Shown here in pieces: positions 35,325 to 44,231 of a stretch of DNA of 64,000 bases (positions are counted from its first letter, which is position 1; every line of letters begins with the position of its first letter). The translations under genes and the position numbers were made by a program. The notes below the pieces were generated by a model, which did no database searches, was not told where the DNA came from, and saw only the letters and a list, made by a program, of their open reading frames with translations. The DNA is taken from assembly GCA_963748105.1 (NCBI GenBank), contig CAVVHP010000039.1:1-64000 (forward strand), written 5' to 3'. Origin of the DNA: JAKAGZ01 sp963748105. GTDB lineage: Bacteria; Bacteroidota; Ignavibacteria; Ignavibacteriales; Ignavibacteriaceae.

Positions 35325-36905
35325 CTATTGTATCACCAAAATTTTTCCGAATAATGGCTCTTCAGAACCTCTGTCTATTCTGTAAAAGTAAACACCGTTT
35401 GACACATATCTTCCGTTCTGATCTTTTCCGTCCCAGAAATCAGATTCGCTTAAAACATTTCCGCCGGAAGCCGATCCGCCGCCCTTTGTAACATTCTGAA
35501 TTATAGTTCTAACATAATTCATTCCGAAATCGAAAATCCTGATTGTAACCGGAACGTTTTTTCCGCCGGTACTATATTTTATAGTTATTGGTTGTTGCCT
35601 CGGGATAAAAGGATTTGGGTAAGCATAACTTTCATTGTTACTAACCAAAGCTTTAGAAGCCCTGTATATTTTCCAATCTCCCTGCCACGTTCCACCTGTT
35701 TCATCAAATCTTACAAGTCCGGCTTCTGAAGCCAGCCAGATAGTATTTCCGTTAGCACCTGCATCATAAAAAACATTTGTCTGCAAGGAAGTTTTAGATT
35801 CCTTATCAACTATTGATGTAGGTAAAATCCATGTAGCGCCGGCATTATTGCTCCTGAATGCGCCATCATCAGAAGTAGCAATAATATCGCTGCCTTTAAA
35901 CCCAAAATTGTAACAAGTATGATTCGGCAGAAAAACAGACCATGTTTTACCGCCGTCAGTAGTAGAATTAATTGCATACTTTTCCGTAGATCCTTCCGCT
36001 TTCCATGAAGAAGCCCAAAGTGTGCCGGAACTTTTTTGGTAATCAAGATATGTTATCCAGTTTCCTGCAACAGGATTCTGTTGATTAGTATGATTGAACT
36101 TCGTCCAGCTTACGCCCCCATCAGTTGATTTGTTTATTCCGCCTGCCGTTCCTACATATAACGTAGTGTCATTAATAACCGCAATAGAAAAACCTTCCAT
36201 ATTCAGGTTTCCTTCAGAACAAATTTTACCCGGTACCGGAGAGATACAAAAATTAAGAGTATCAGTTGGCGCAATGTGATCAAGATAATCGGGCGGCAAA
36301 ACAACACGCTGCCAGGTTTTTCCCATATCGGAACTTTTTCTCACACCTCCTGCAAATGTTGCAATCCATACTTCATTTTTTAAAAAACCAATATCAAAAA
36401 TGACGTTGTTTTGGGGCACTGTAATAGGTACGGCTTTTAAATTATTTATTCCATAGGATATAACAGAATCAGATTGTGTATCTATCGGCTGAGGTACACT
36501 ATTCCAGCTTTTCCCCATATCAGTTGAATATTTTAGACCAGTTCCTTTGTCAATTTGTGATTGCACTACATCGTCAAAATATCTGTCCCCGGTTGAAGCC
36601 CAGATCACTCCATTATGATAAGCAATTGAATAAACTCCATCTGTTCCAAAGGGATCCTTACCATAAAAATTAGTCCAGGTAACACCGTTATCAGTGGAAA
36701 TATTCAACCCTTTACTGATTGTCAGTATTGTGTCGCCAACTACTATAATTTCCTGCACATTATTCCCGGCGGGTGTATCATCGCTTAATGTTTTTTTCAG
36801 CGACTTGCTATTATCTGCGTTATAGGTATATGGCCTTCCCTGTGAATAAACATTCACCAACAGAAATACTGAAAAAAGGAATATTTTTAACAGAAATTTT
36901 TTCAT
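35325..36905 (-). CDS. Exported sialidase/BNR-like beta-propeller with FlgD-type C-terminal domain
   Basis: The 526-residue protein has a signal peptide (about 1-22). A propeller follows, rich in BNR/Asp-box-like repeats of form S-x-D-x-G-x-x-W (STDNGVTWTNF, STDMGKSWNSV, SSDMGKTWQRV, STDGGVSWTKF, TTDGGKTWSVF, SNNAGATWILP). The C-terminal 100 residues start YAYPNPFIPRQQPITIKY, as in FlgD Ig-like and type IX sorting-domain proteins, and end GVYFYRIDRGSEEPLFGKILVIQ. No catalytic sialidase residues are claimed. Its start overlaps the upstream lipoprotein stop (ATGA). It is probably surface-exposed or secreted. Confidence 0.78.
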   Translation of the reverse strand: MKKFLLKIFLFSVFLLVNVYSQGRPYTYNADNSKSLKKTLSDDTPAGNNVQEIIVVGDTILTISKGLNISTDNGVTWTNFYGKDPFGTDGVYSIAYHNGVIWASTGDRYFDDVVQSQIDKGTGLKYSTDMGKSWNSVPQPIDTQSDSVISYGINNLKAVPITVPQNNVIFDIGFLKNEVWIATFAGGVRKSSDMGKTWQRVVLPPDYLDHIAPTDTLNFCISPVPGKICSEGNLNMEGFSIAVINDTTLYVGTAGGINKSTDGGVSWTKFNHTNQQNPVAGNWITYLDYQKSSGTLWASSWKAEGSTEKYAINSTTDGGKTWSVFLPNHTCYNFGFKGSDIIATSDDGAFRSNNAGATWILPTSIVDKESKTSLQTNVFYDAGANGNTIWLASEAGLVRFDETGGTWQGDWKIYRASKALVSNNESYAYPNPFIPRQQPITIKYSTGGKNVPVTIRIFDFGMNYVRTIIQNVTKGGGSASGGNVLSESDFWDGKDQNGRYVSNGVYFYRIDRGSEEPLFGKILVIQ

Positions 36906-37710
36906 TTAACCGTCACTGTTTTACTGATTTCATTACTTAATTTTTGCTCCGGCATCTATAGCGTAAAATTTAAATTCCCAGTCGCCTGCAGGTTGTCCTG
37001 ATGGAAAAATCAATTATTCTTGTATAAACGCCGTCGTCTGCAGTTGTATCCCCGCTGGTTATTGTATCACCTGAATCAGATAAAGGAAATTTCGAAATTC
37101 CCTGGCTATTTGTAATTTTTGTTCCATCAGGTTTATATAACTCATAATAAACCTGTGCAATATCATCTGCACCGTTCTGAGTCGATAGCCTGAAACGCTA
37201 AATGTAAAGCTCTGATCAAATTGTAACTGTATCGGGCATTATAAGATTAGAAATTACCGGAGCAATATTACTTTGCCCGTTATCATATTTAATTACCTGC
37301 TGAGCAACCAGTTTTTCACTACCATCATTTGATGTTATGTAATAATTGATGCCATAATTACCATTTGAAAAAGCAGAACTCATAGTGAATTTATTTGAAA
37401 ATATATTATCTCCTGAAACAGAATCTCTATTTGCTGAAATATCCCCATTATCAAGCAATTCAATGTGACCATTATTCAGGGGTTTATCATCGGGTGTATT
37501 AATATCACAATAGACAGATTTTACTCCCTCTATTGAAGAGAATTTAATTTTTAATACAAGAATAGAATCTGAGGGTGTGAAATTAAATGAATTGACAGTG
37601 CCAACCGACATTACCTGGAAATTTGTGACAGGAACATCAACAACATTATTATAGTCTTTGCTGCAACCGGCTATTAAAAGAGCGATAAGTAAAAAAGAGA
37701 TTTTATTCAT
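36902..37710 (-). pseudogene. Lipoprotein of unknown function, frameshifted
   Basis: ATG 37710 begins MNKISFLLIALLIAGCSKD, a lipobox (LIAGC) for lipid attachment at Cys 16. About 160 residues of beta-rich sequence follow, including VKSVYCDINTPDDKPLNNGHIELLDNGD, before a stop at 37216. The reading continues in other frames (NGADDIAQVYYELYKPDG, then PAGDWEFKFYAIDAG, then SNEISKTVTVK), with frame changes near 37215, 37180, 36990 and 36945. The final frame ends in TGA at 36902-36904, overlapping the next ATG. The overlap and continued sense suggest a single intact gene of about 270 codons broken by base-calling errors. The frame extending to 37758 is also open but lacks a signal at its start. Confidence 0.65.
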
Positions 37711-37754
37711 ATTGTTAATTTTAAGCCTAATTTTTGATTTCTCCAAGCCAAAAA

Positions 37755-38759
37755 TCATAATCCTGTTATAATAAATGGATTCGGAGAAAAGGAAATTATG
37801 AGGATAAAAAAACTAAAATAGCCGAGAATTAATCGTCCCCTGTCCAGTGGTTCGTAGTCGGGAATGGGCGGGTGTTTTAGCTTAATGAAAAAATAGAGTA
37901 TCATTGCCCAGAACAGCCATCCCGACCATCCGAAGATGAATGAGGTTTCGAGAAATGCTTCCGCGAATCCCAGAATTCCAAGTATAAAAAGCAAAGCAAA
38001 GGAAATTACCGCAACTTTATAATGATTATGTTCGCCGAACATCGTGTAGGCAATGTGTCCTCCGTCAAGCTGACCTACAGGAACCATATTCATAGCAGTA
38101 ATAAATAAACCGAACCATCCGACACATAAATAAGGATAGTGATAAATTTCACTCATCGGCGGAAAAAATTGGTTTTTATTTACGAAAACTTCTTTTAAAA
38201 ATGAAAATAAAAGAGTATTTCCAAATCTTAATTCGATTGCATTTTTCCCGAAATCCGGAGAGAAATATTCCGGGTGAATTGCTAATATATATTCTTTTCC
38301 CGGAACGTGTGTGAAGCCATAAATTAAAACAATAAGACATGCTACAAATCCCGCAAGCGGGCCTGCAATTCCAATATCGAACATCGCTTTCTTAGACATC
38401 ACGGGATCTTTTGTTTTAATTACTGCTCCCATTGTTCCAAAATTCAAAAAACCAGCTATAGAAGGAAATGGAATAAAAAACGGGAGTGTTGTTTTTACTT
38501 TGTGATAAACCGCAGCAAAATAATGCCCGAACTCGTGTGTGCCGATTATAAAAAGAATTGATATAGAATATGGAAGTCCTTTCAAAAGTAAATGTATATC
38601 ATATGGACCTTCACTCCCGGAAATCCATTCAACTCCTGCAATTGTTGTTGTTATAAATGTGGTTAGAAACAGCCCGATATGAAGCAGGTAATTTTGCTTA
38701 TCTTTTTTAGGCGGTTTTGGAATTTCCGGCTGATGATAATAATTAGTTTCTTCTGACAT
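37755..38759 (-). CDS. Site-2-protease-type M50 membrane metalloprotease
   Basis: The 334-residue membrane protein has the zinc motif HEFGH at 75-79 and the later NMVPVGQLDGGHIAY motif, whose Asp is the third zinc ligand in M50 proteases. About seven helices surround them. Such enzymes cleave substrates inside the membrane. ATG 38759 (MSEETNYYHQ) gives a sensible start. It overlaps the open frame of the downstream lipoprotein. The substrate is unknown; no anti-sigma factor gene is adjacent. Confidence 0.87.
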   Translation of the reverse strand: MSEETNYYHQPEIPKPPKKDKQNYLLHIGLFLTTFITTTIAGVEWISGSEGPYDIHLLLKGLPYSISILFIIGTHEFGHYFAAVYHKVKTTLPFFIPFPSIAGFLNFGTMGAVIKTKDPVMSKKAMFDIGIAGPLAGFVACLIVLIYGFTHVPGKEYILAIHPEYFSPDFGKNAIELRFGNTLLFSFLKEVFVNKNQFFPPMSEIYHYPYLCVGWFGLFITAMNMVPVGQLDGGHIAYTMFGEHNHYKVAVISFALLFILGILGFAEAFLETSFIFGWSGWLFWAMILYFFIKLKHPPIPDYEPLDRGRLILGYFSFFILIISFSPNPFIITGL

Positions 38760-38760
38760 A

Positions 38761-39592
38761 TTATAATTCCATATTAAACCCGAGCAGGGCATAATTTTCA
38801 TTCAGATCATAAAACAAACCGTGCACGCTTTTGCCGGAATAATAAGATAATGAAACGCTGAATCCTTTCTCATTCCATTTCCCGAACTTCAGTCCGGCTG
38901 TAATAATATTTGATCCCTGGAAATGCTCCGAATTTTTGCAATTTAAAATCATATGCTATATAAGGAGTAAAAGCTTTAAACGGGAAATTTGTAAAGTAAT
39001 TATCAAAACCAACCTGGTAAATTCCTTTCCCGATTTCCGGCGGAACAGTGTGAAAAATATACGTTAATCCAGTATAAACTCTGAAGCTGTTTATCCTGTA
39101 AAACGGAAAGAGTTCAAAAAATTCTTTGCTGAACACAAAAGGATTCCTGCTGTTTCGCCATACGCTGCTGTTCTGGTCATAACTGCCATCAACCAGGTGT
39201 GCGCTTATGTGAGCAAATCGGAAACGAAACCCGTATTCTGAATTATCATTAATTATTTTGTAACCTGAGTTTAATCCGAATAGATAATCAATTGCCTCTA
39301 CCGGGAATTTAAATCCTTTCTCGCTTCTCAATCTTGTAAAGGTAAACACGTCAGCACCGAATGAGAGTACTGAATTTTCATTTTCAATTCTATAAATATC
39401 GGCAGAGGTTCCGATATCAAGCCTGATATTTCTTTCGCCAAGCAGATAACTGAATCCGGCACGCGGTTCCAGAAAATTTGCCGCAAATGGTTGAATATTC
39501 AATCCGCCCGGGAACCATTCTTTTTTAGTTTGTGAATAAATTTGAATTGAAAATAACAAAAGTGCGAACAAGAGGAGTGAAAGTTTCCGCAT
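38761..39592 (-). pseudogene. Outer-membrane protein (DUF1207-like), frameshifted near its end
   Basis: The first 220 residues run from a signal peptide (MRKLSLLLFALLLFSIQIYSQT) through FAANFLEPRAGFSYLLGERNIRLDIG and AHISAHLVDGSYDQN. After KLQKFG at about 38930 the sense moves to another frame (EHFQGSNIITAGLKFG), ending in YSGKSVHGLFYDLNENYALLGFNMEL. A single missing base explains it. The pattern of strands and the tail resemble DUF1207 proteins, a group of outer-membrane-type proteins of unknown role. It lies 2 bp from the radical SAM gene. Confidence 0.7.
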
Positions 39593-39594
39593 AG

Positions 39595-40590
39595 TTAAAT
39601 CGATTCCGTTTTTACTGATTGTTTCTTTTTTAGTTTTTGTTTTACGAGTTTATTATACCCGTATTTAAATTTTGAAGTAAGACTTGCAAAACCGTAAATG
39701 CTTGTCGGGAAAGCGAACGAAGGTTCAAAATAACAATTGACCGTGCAACCCTGGCAGAAATCAAACCGGCCTTCCATCTTTTTATAATATTTTATTTTTT
39801 CGGACTGCCTTATCTCTTTAATGGGCCTGTCAATCGGTATTCTTTCTTTTTCAAAATGATAGCAGGGTAAAATAATTTCGTTATATGGAGAAATCACAAC
39901 AACTCTTGAAACAGCTTTGCAGGAAGGATTATTAATATCGTTCCCGCCGTCTCTTCTTAATTTCATAAACGCTTTGTTCAGATAAACATCCATTTTCCCG
40001 TCGCAGTATTCATCAACATAATCGATTGCTTCATCTGTTAACCCGGGATTACCAAAATATGAGAACACAGGATTTACAAGCAGCACCAATCCTTTTTCAG
40101 CAGCAATTTCGTGCATCCTCGGCAGCTTTTTATACGTCTCATTTGTTACTGTAAATAATACATCCGGATATTCGCCCAGCGATTTTGCAATATCCAGGCT
40201 TTTCAATACGTGATTGTAGCAATCAACCTTCCTGATCTTATTATGTTCTTCTTCATCGGGAGAATCAAGTGAGAAATGCAGCAGGTCTATTTTGCCGGCA
40301 AGTTTATCCGCAAACTTAGGATAAAGCAAGCCGTTGCTGGTAATGCTCGTCTGCATTTTTTTACTTTTCGCAAACTCTGCCATCAGGTGAATATCTTTAT
40401 TCAGAAGAGGTTCGCCACCGGTCAGATCTATAAATTTTACACCGAGCTCTGCAAGCTGGGAAACATTAGATTTAAAATCCTCAAGTTTTGCAAATGGTGT
40501 ATCTTTAAAATCTTCGTGAAAACCGAAATGGCAAAACTCACAGTACGCGTTACACCTGTATGTTACATAATAATTGCAAAGTAAAAGCAT
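39595..40590 (-). CDS. Radical SAM protein with SPASM-like C-terminal cysteines
   Basis: The 331-residue protein has the CxxxCxxC cluster motif at C13, C17 and C20 (CNAYCEFC), then LTGGEPLLNKD as the GGEP motif and HFSLDSPDEEEHNKIRK. Later Cys residues (SCKAVSRVVVISP, LPCYHF, CQGCTVNCYF) resemble an auxiliary cluster domain. Radical SAM enzymes use S-adenosylmethionine for radical reactions; the target is not apparent. It lies between GT2 and a DUF1207-like outer-membrane protein, so an envelope lipid or glycan modification is possible. Confidence 0.82.
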   Translation of the reverse strand: MLLLCNYYVTYRCNAYCEFCHFGFHEDFKDTPFAKLEDFKSNVSQLAELGVKFIDLTGGEPLLNKDIHLMAEFAKSKKMQTSITSNGLLYPKFADKLAGKIDLLHFSLDSPDEEEHNKIRKVDCYNHVLKSLDIAKSLGEYPDVLFTVTNETYKKLPRMHEIAAEKGLVLLVNPVFSYFGNPGLTDEAIDYVDEYCDGKMDVYLNKAFMKLRRDGGNDINNPSCKAVSRVVVISPYNEIILPCYHFEKERIPIDRPIKEIRQSEKIKYYKKMEGRFDFCQGCTVNCYFEPSFAFPTSIYGFASLTSKFKYGYNKLVKQKLKKKQSVKTESI

Positions 40591-40599
40591 AGATGAATC

Positions 40600-41692
40600 C
40601 TAATATTCTCTTCCCTTCCAGATTACTTTTCTATCCGCCAATACTATAAACGGCAGAGTTACAACATAAATAGTGTAATAAATCTGGAATTGGATGAAGT
40701 ATTTAAAGTTTTGGGAAATTCCTAAATTTTTAAGTACCGGGTATAAAACCAGCCCATCCAGAAGTAATTTAAGAACTATCAAAAATAAACATAACGGTGT
40801 GTAAAAGAAAGGCGTTAATAAAATTCCAAGATAGGATAAAAACCCGTTTGCCATAATAACAAATCCGCGGAAAGGAACGCCGAGTCCTCCAATTGCCCAT
40901 CTTTTCTTCTGACGGAATAATGATTTGAGATCTTTGCAGGGTAAGCGAAGTTACAAGCCTGTCCTTATCAACGGGAGAAATAATTTTATACTTTCCCAGC
41001 TTATAAATTGCCATTAAAAGATTGAAATCTTCAGTTACGCTAAAGGGAATTTTTTCATAACCCCCTACCTCCAGATAGGCCTTTCTCCGGTAAGACATAT
41101 TATTACCGATACAGCTTATCGGTTTACCAAGATTAACAGTGCTGGAAGCCGCTATTAATAAGTAAACAAAATCAAGGCTTTGCATGCCTGAAAAACCATC
41201 AGAGGCTTCCTGTGTAGTGACACCGTTAACCATTGCAACATCGTCATAATAATATGAGGCAGTTTTATAAGCCCAGGTAGGTTTCACTTCACAATCTGCA
41301 TCAGTAGTAAGAACAATTTCATTTTTAGCTACTTCAAGCCCGTTTGCCAGGGCGTTGGTTTTTCCTTTTAGTGAGCCGATCTCTTTTTTTGTAACAATTT
41401 TTTTAAATCCGGGTTTGCCTGCTATGAATTCATCTATAATTTTTCCCGTGTTATCGGTAGATTGATCATCCACCATAATAATTTCAAGTCTTCCTTCCGG
41501 GTAAATTAGTTTATCGAGAGATTTTAAGCAGCGCAGTATATTTTTTTCTTCATTTCTTGCCGCCACAATTACAGAAGCAGTCGGGATTTTATCCTCTTCC
41601 AGCGTAGGGAATTTTTTTGCAACCCCGATTACGAAGATCAATGACTGAATAAAGTAACCGCAGATGACTATGAAAAAGATTATTTCAAACAT
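40600..41692 (-). pseudogene. Glycosyltransferase family 2, membrane-bound, one frameshift
   Basis: The N-terminal GT-A domain shows ASVIVAARNEEKNILRCLKSL, IIMVDDQSTDNTGKIIDEF, TTDADCEVKPTWAYKTASYY and NNMSYRRKAYLEVGGYE, then the sense moves frame near 40943 and continues as KRWAIGGLGVPFRGF with two membrane helices. The QxxRW motif appears across the shift as QKKRW. Restored length is about 364 residues. An extra base in CTTACCC explains the break. It is a processive or membrane GT2 enzyme in an envelope-glycan block and overlaps the deacetylase gene by 13 bp. Confidence 0.82.
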
Positions 41693-42315
41693 TCGTGCGG
41701 CTCCCCTATTTCAAATCCCTTTTTACTTGCTGTTTCCAGGACCATATTTATTGAATCGCGTATCACATTCATTGATTTTTTACTATCGTGCATCACAACT
41801 ATTGAATCATTTCTCAAATATTTATCAATTGCTAATTTAACAACTTTTATATCATTTTTGTAATCATACGAAAGCAGTGACCACATCACATTTTCTAATC
41901 CGCACTTCCTGATAAGTGAAGGTGTGCTGATTTTAAATTTTCCGTGAGGAGGCCTGAAATATTTCACTTCATAATTAAAATTATCTTTAAGAAGAACTGT
42001 AAATGAATTAATTTCCTGTAGAGATTCAGTAAAGCTTAATTGAGTCAGTTTTTTATGATTAAATGTGTGGTTCCCGATTACGTGCCCTTCATTTAATATC
42101 AAATTTGTAAGTTCGGGGAAAAGGTTAATATTGTTGCCGACACAAAAGAATACTGCTTTTATCTTATTTTCATTCAATACTTTTAGAATAGTTTCCGTCG
42201 TCTCTGTACACGGCCCATCGTCAAATGTCAGCAATATTTTTTCTGTGGAAGAAGTCCACTTAAAACTGCTGAATGCTTTTTTTATGATTACTGGTGGATT
42301 ATACAGGTATTTCAA
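41680..42315 (-). CDS. Polysaccharide deacetylase (NodB domain)
   Basis: A 211-residue NodB-type enzyme with all main motifs: TFDDGP (30-35, catalytic base Asp), NHTFNHKKL (metal ligands), RPPHGK, then WSLLSYDYKND and IVVMHDSK. Such enzymes remove N-acetyl groups from amino sugars with zinc. No signal peptide is visible. The first gene of the long minus-strand run, it overlaps GT2. Acting with a membrane GT2 suggests deacetylation of a glycan or glycolipid as it is made. Confidence 0.87.
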   Translation of the reverse strand: MKYLYNPPVIIKKAFSSFKWTSSTEKILLTFDDGPCTETTETILKVLNENKIKAVFFCVGNNINLFPELTNLILNEGHVIGNHTFNHKKLTQLSFTESLQEINSFTVLLKDNFNYEVKYFRPPHGKFKISTPSLIRKCGLENVMWSLLSYDYKNDIKVVKLAIDKYLRNDSIVVMHDSKKSMNVIRDSINMVLETASKKGFEIGEPHECLK

Positions 42316-42358
42316 ATTCTTTAGATTCTGTTATTAAGTTTTGTAAAAATTATCGTTA

Positions 42359-42368
42359 TACCGCGGTA
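42359..42368. promoter_or_regulatory. 10-bp perfect palindrome between divergent genes
   Basis: TACCGCGGTA lies in the 132-bp gap between the divergent deacetylase and EamA genes. It is GC-rich in an AT-rich gap, which suggests an operator, but there is only one copy and no named regulator. Confidence 0.3.
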
Positions 42369-42447
42369 CAAGCTAAAATTTATTGGTAACATATGCCAAA
42401 CTATTCTTAAATTAGCAAATACACTTTCTTGTAACAAATCAATTTTA

Positions 42448-43308
42448 ATGAAAAATTTACCTGACCATCAAAAAGGGATAATTGCAGTATTGGCCGCCGC
42501 TTTGTTATGGAGCACAGGCGGGATATTGGTGAAGCTTGTAACGCTGACGCCTATGCAAATTTCATTTTCGAGGTGTTTTTTCGCATCACTTGTGTTTCTT
42601 GTACTTTTTCGGAAGAAATTATTGCTGGTAAACTGGTTTACTTTTCTGAATGCTTTTTTCTACGCAGCTTTGCTCACGCTCTATGTTATTGCCACAAAGA
42701 CCACAACTGCGGCTAATGCCATCTTCCTTCAATACACCGCACCGATTTATGTTTTGCTGTTTGAACCTTTAATTAATAAGACCAAATATGAAAAATTAAA
42801 CATCATAACAATATCGGTTTGTGTAGTCGGTATGTTTTTATTTTTTACAGGCAAACTCTCACCCGGCGATTTGAAAGGCAACATACTTGCGCTTTTATCG
42901 GGAATAATATTTGCAGCTTTCCTGCTGGGAATGAGAAAGAACGATCACAAGTATCAATTCAGTTCAATTTTTTATGGGAATATTATCGTAGTCGTATTCC
43001 TACTTCCATCAATGTTTGATGTAAAAAGCATCACTACTTCTGATTTCAGTATGCTGGCTTTCCTTGGAATTTTTCAGATTGGCATTGCGTACGCAATATT
43101 TAGTTATGGATTAAAAAGAGTCTATGCTGTAGAAGCATCTTTGATCAGCATGATTGAGCCTGTATTAAACCCTGTCTGGGTACTGATCTGGTACGGCGAG
43201 ATTCCGTCTTTCTTCGCTATAATAGGTGGAATAATAATTCTTGTGGCGATTGCTTCGAGAACAATTATCAGCGGTTCACCTGCGTTGAGAGCAAGGTTTA
43301 AATCTTAA
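42448..43308 (+). CDS. EamA/DMT-family transporter
   Basis: A 286-residue protein with ten hydrophobic helices in two EamA repeats: KGIIAVLAAALLWSTGGILVKLV in the first, and LKGNILALLSGIIFAAFLLGMRK in the second. GLKRVYAVEASLISMIEPVLNPVWVLIWYGE is the typical end. The substrate is unknown (metabolite export is common). Its TAA overlaps the opposing PdxH stop by two bases (CTTAAG), a tight tail-to-tail arrangement with no room for separate terminators. Confidence 0.88.
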   Translation: MKNLPDHQKGIIAVLAAALLWSTGGILVKLVTLTPMQISFSRCFFASLVFLVLFRKKLLLVNWFTFLNAFFYAALLTLYVIATKTTTAANAIFLQYTAPIYVLLFEPLINKTKYEKLNIITISVCVVGMFLFFTGKLSPGDLKGNILALLSGIIFAAFLLGMRKNDHKYQFSSIFYGNIIVVVFLLPSMFDVKSITTSDFSMLAFLGIFQIGIAYAIFSYGLKRVYAVEASLISMIEPVLNPVWVLIWYGEIPSFFAIIGGIIILVAIASRTIISGSPALRARFKS

Positions 43309-43949
43309 GGTGCCAATCTTAAAATTTTCCAATCTTCATTTTCTTTTATGTAAACCACCCTGTCGTGCAGGCGGCTGGGTCTACCCTGCCAGAATTCAAA
43401 TCTTTCAGGAATTATTCTGAAACCTCCCCAGAAATCAGGAAGTGGTACATCATCAGGAAATTTATTCTTAGCTTCCTCAAATTTCTCCTCAAGATAGTTT
43501 CTATCCGGAACTATTGAGCTTTGTTTAGACGCCCACGCTCCAATCCTGCTTTCATAAGGACGAGATTTGAAATATTCTTCCGATTCATTTTTAGAAATTA
43601 TTACAACTTCACCCATCACTCTTAATTGCCGCTCAAGTTCCTTCCAGAAAAAAACAACCGCTGCTTTAGGATTCTGCAACAAATCATCACTTTTCTTGCT
43701 CCCGTAATTAGTAAAAAATACCAGGCCTTTTTCGTCTATTCCCTTTAACAAAACAATTCTGGCGGACGGAATTCCATCTTTATCAACCGTTGCCAGCGTC
43801 ATCGCATTGGGATCAAGTATCTGTGCTTCAATAGCTTCGGCCATCCACAGCGAAAATTGCTCCACCGGATTTTTGCTCACCGATTTTTCATCAAGTTTCC
43901 TGGTTGACCACGTCCGCCTGAGGTTAGCCAATTCCTGATTATTCAACAT
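43305..43949 (-). CDS. pdxH: Pyridoxamine/pyridoxine 5'-phosphate oxidase
   Basis: A 214-residue FMN enzyme that makes pyridoxal 5'-phosphate. Motifs are NAMTLATVDKDGIPSARIVLLKGIDEKGLVFFTNYGSKK, the FFWKELERQLRVMGEV strand, SRIGAWASKQS, and the C-terminal dimer signature PDFWGGFRIIPERFEFWQGRPSRLHDRV. The AP end is characteristic. Probably a single-gene unit, as the upstream side faces the kgd gene divergently. Confidence 0.95.
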   Translation of the reverse strand: MLNNQELANLRRTWSTRKLDEKSVSKNPVEQFSLWMAEAIEAQILDPNAMTLATVDKDGIPSARIVLLKGIDEKGLVFFTNYGSKKSDDLLQNPKAAVVFFWKELERQLRVMGEVVIISKNESEEYFKSRPYESRIGAWASKQSSIVPDRNYLEEKFEEAKNKFPDDVPLPDFWGGFRIIPERFEFWQGRPSRLHDRVVYIKENEDWKILRLAP

Positions 43950-44231
43950 CCTTAACCTTTAATAATGTTTAAATTTTCCTCAAATGTACCCGTTTTGCGC
44001 TAAGTTTTTATATGAAAATCTTATTAAGTTAATAATTACAATATTTTATTTTTTCTGCCTAAGTAATAATAAAAATATTTCTCAAAATCAGAAAATCACT
44101 GCCATCTGGCGGATGAATTCTTCATTTTTTTATTTTTACTATTTACAAAAATAAGGTAGAATTGAGATATAAATAAAATAGATTGATAAATTTAATGATT
44201 ATTATAAACAAAACTACAATTAGACTATAAT

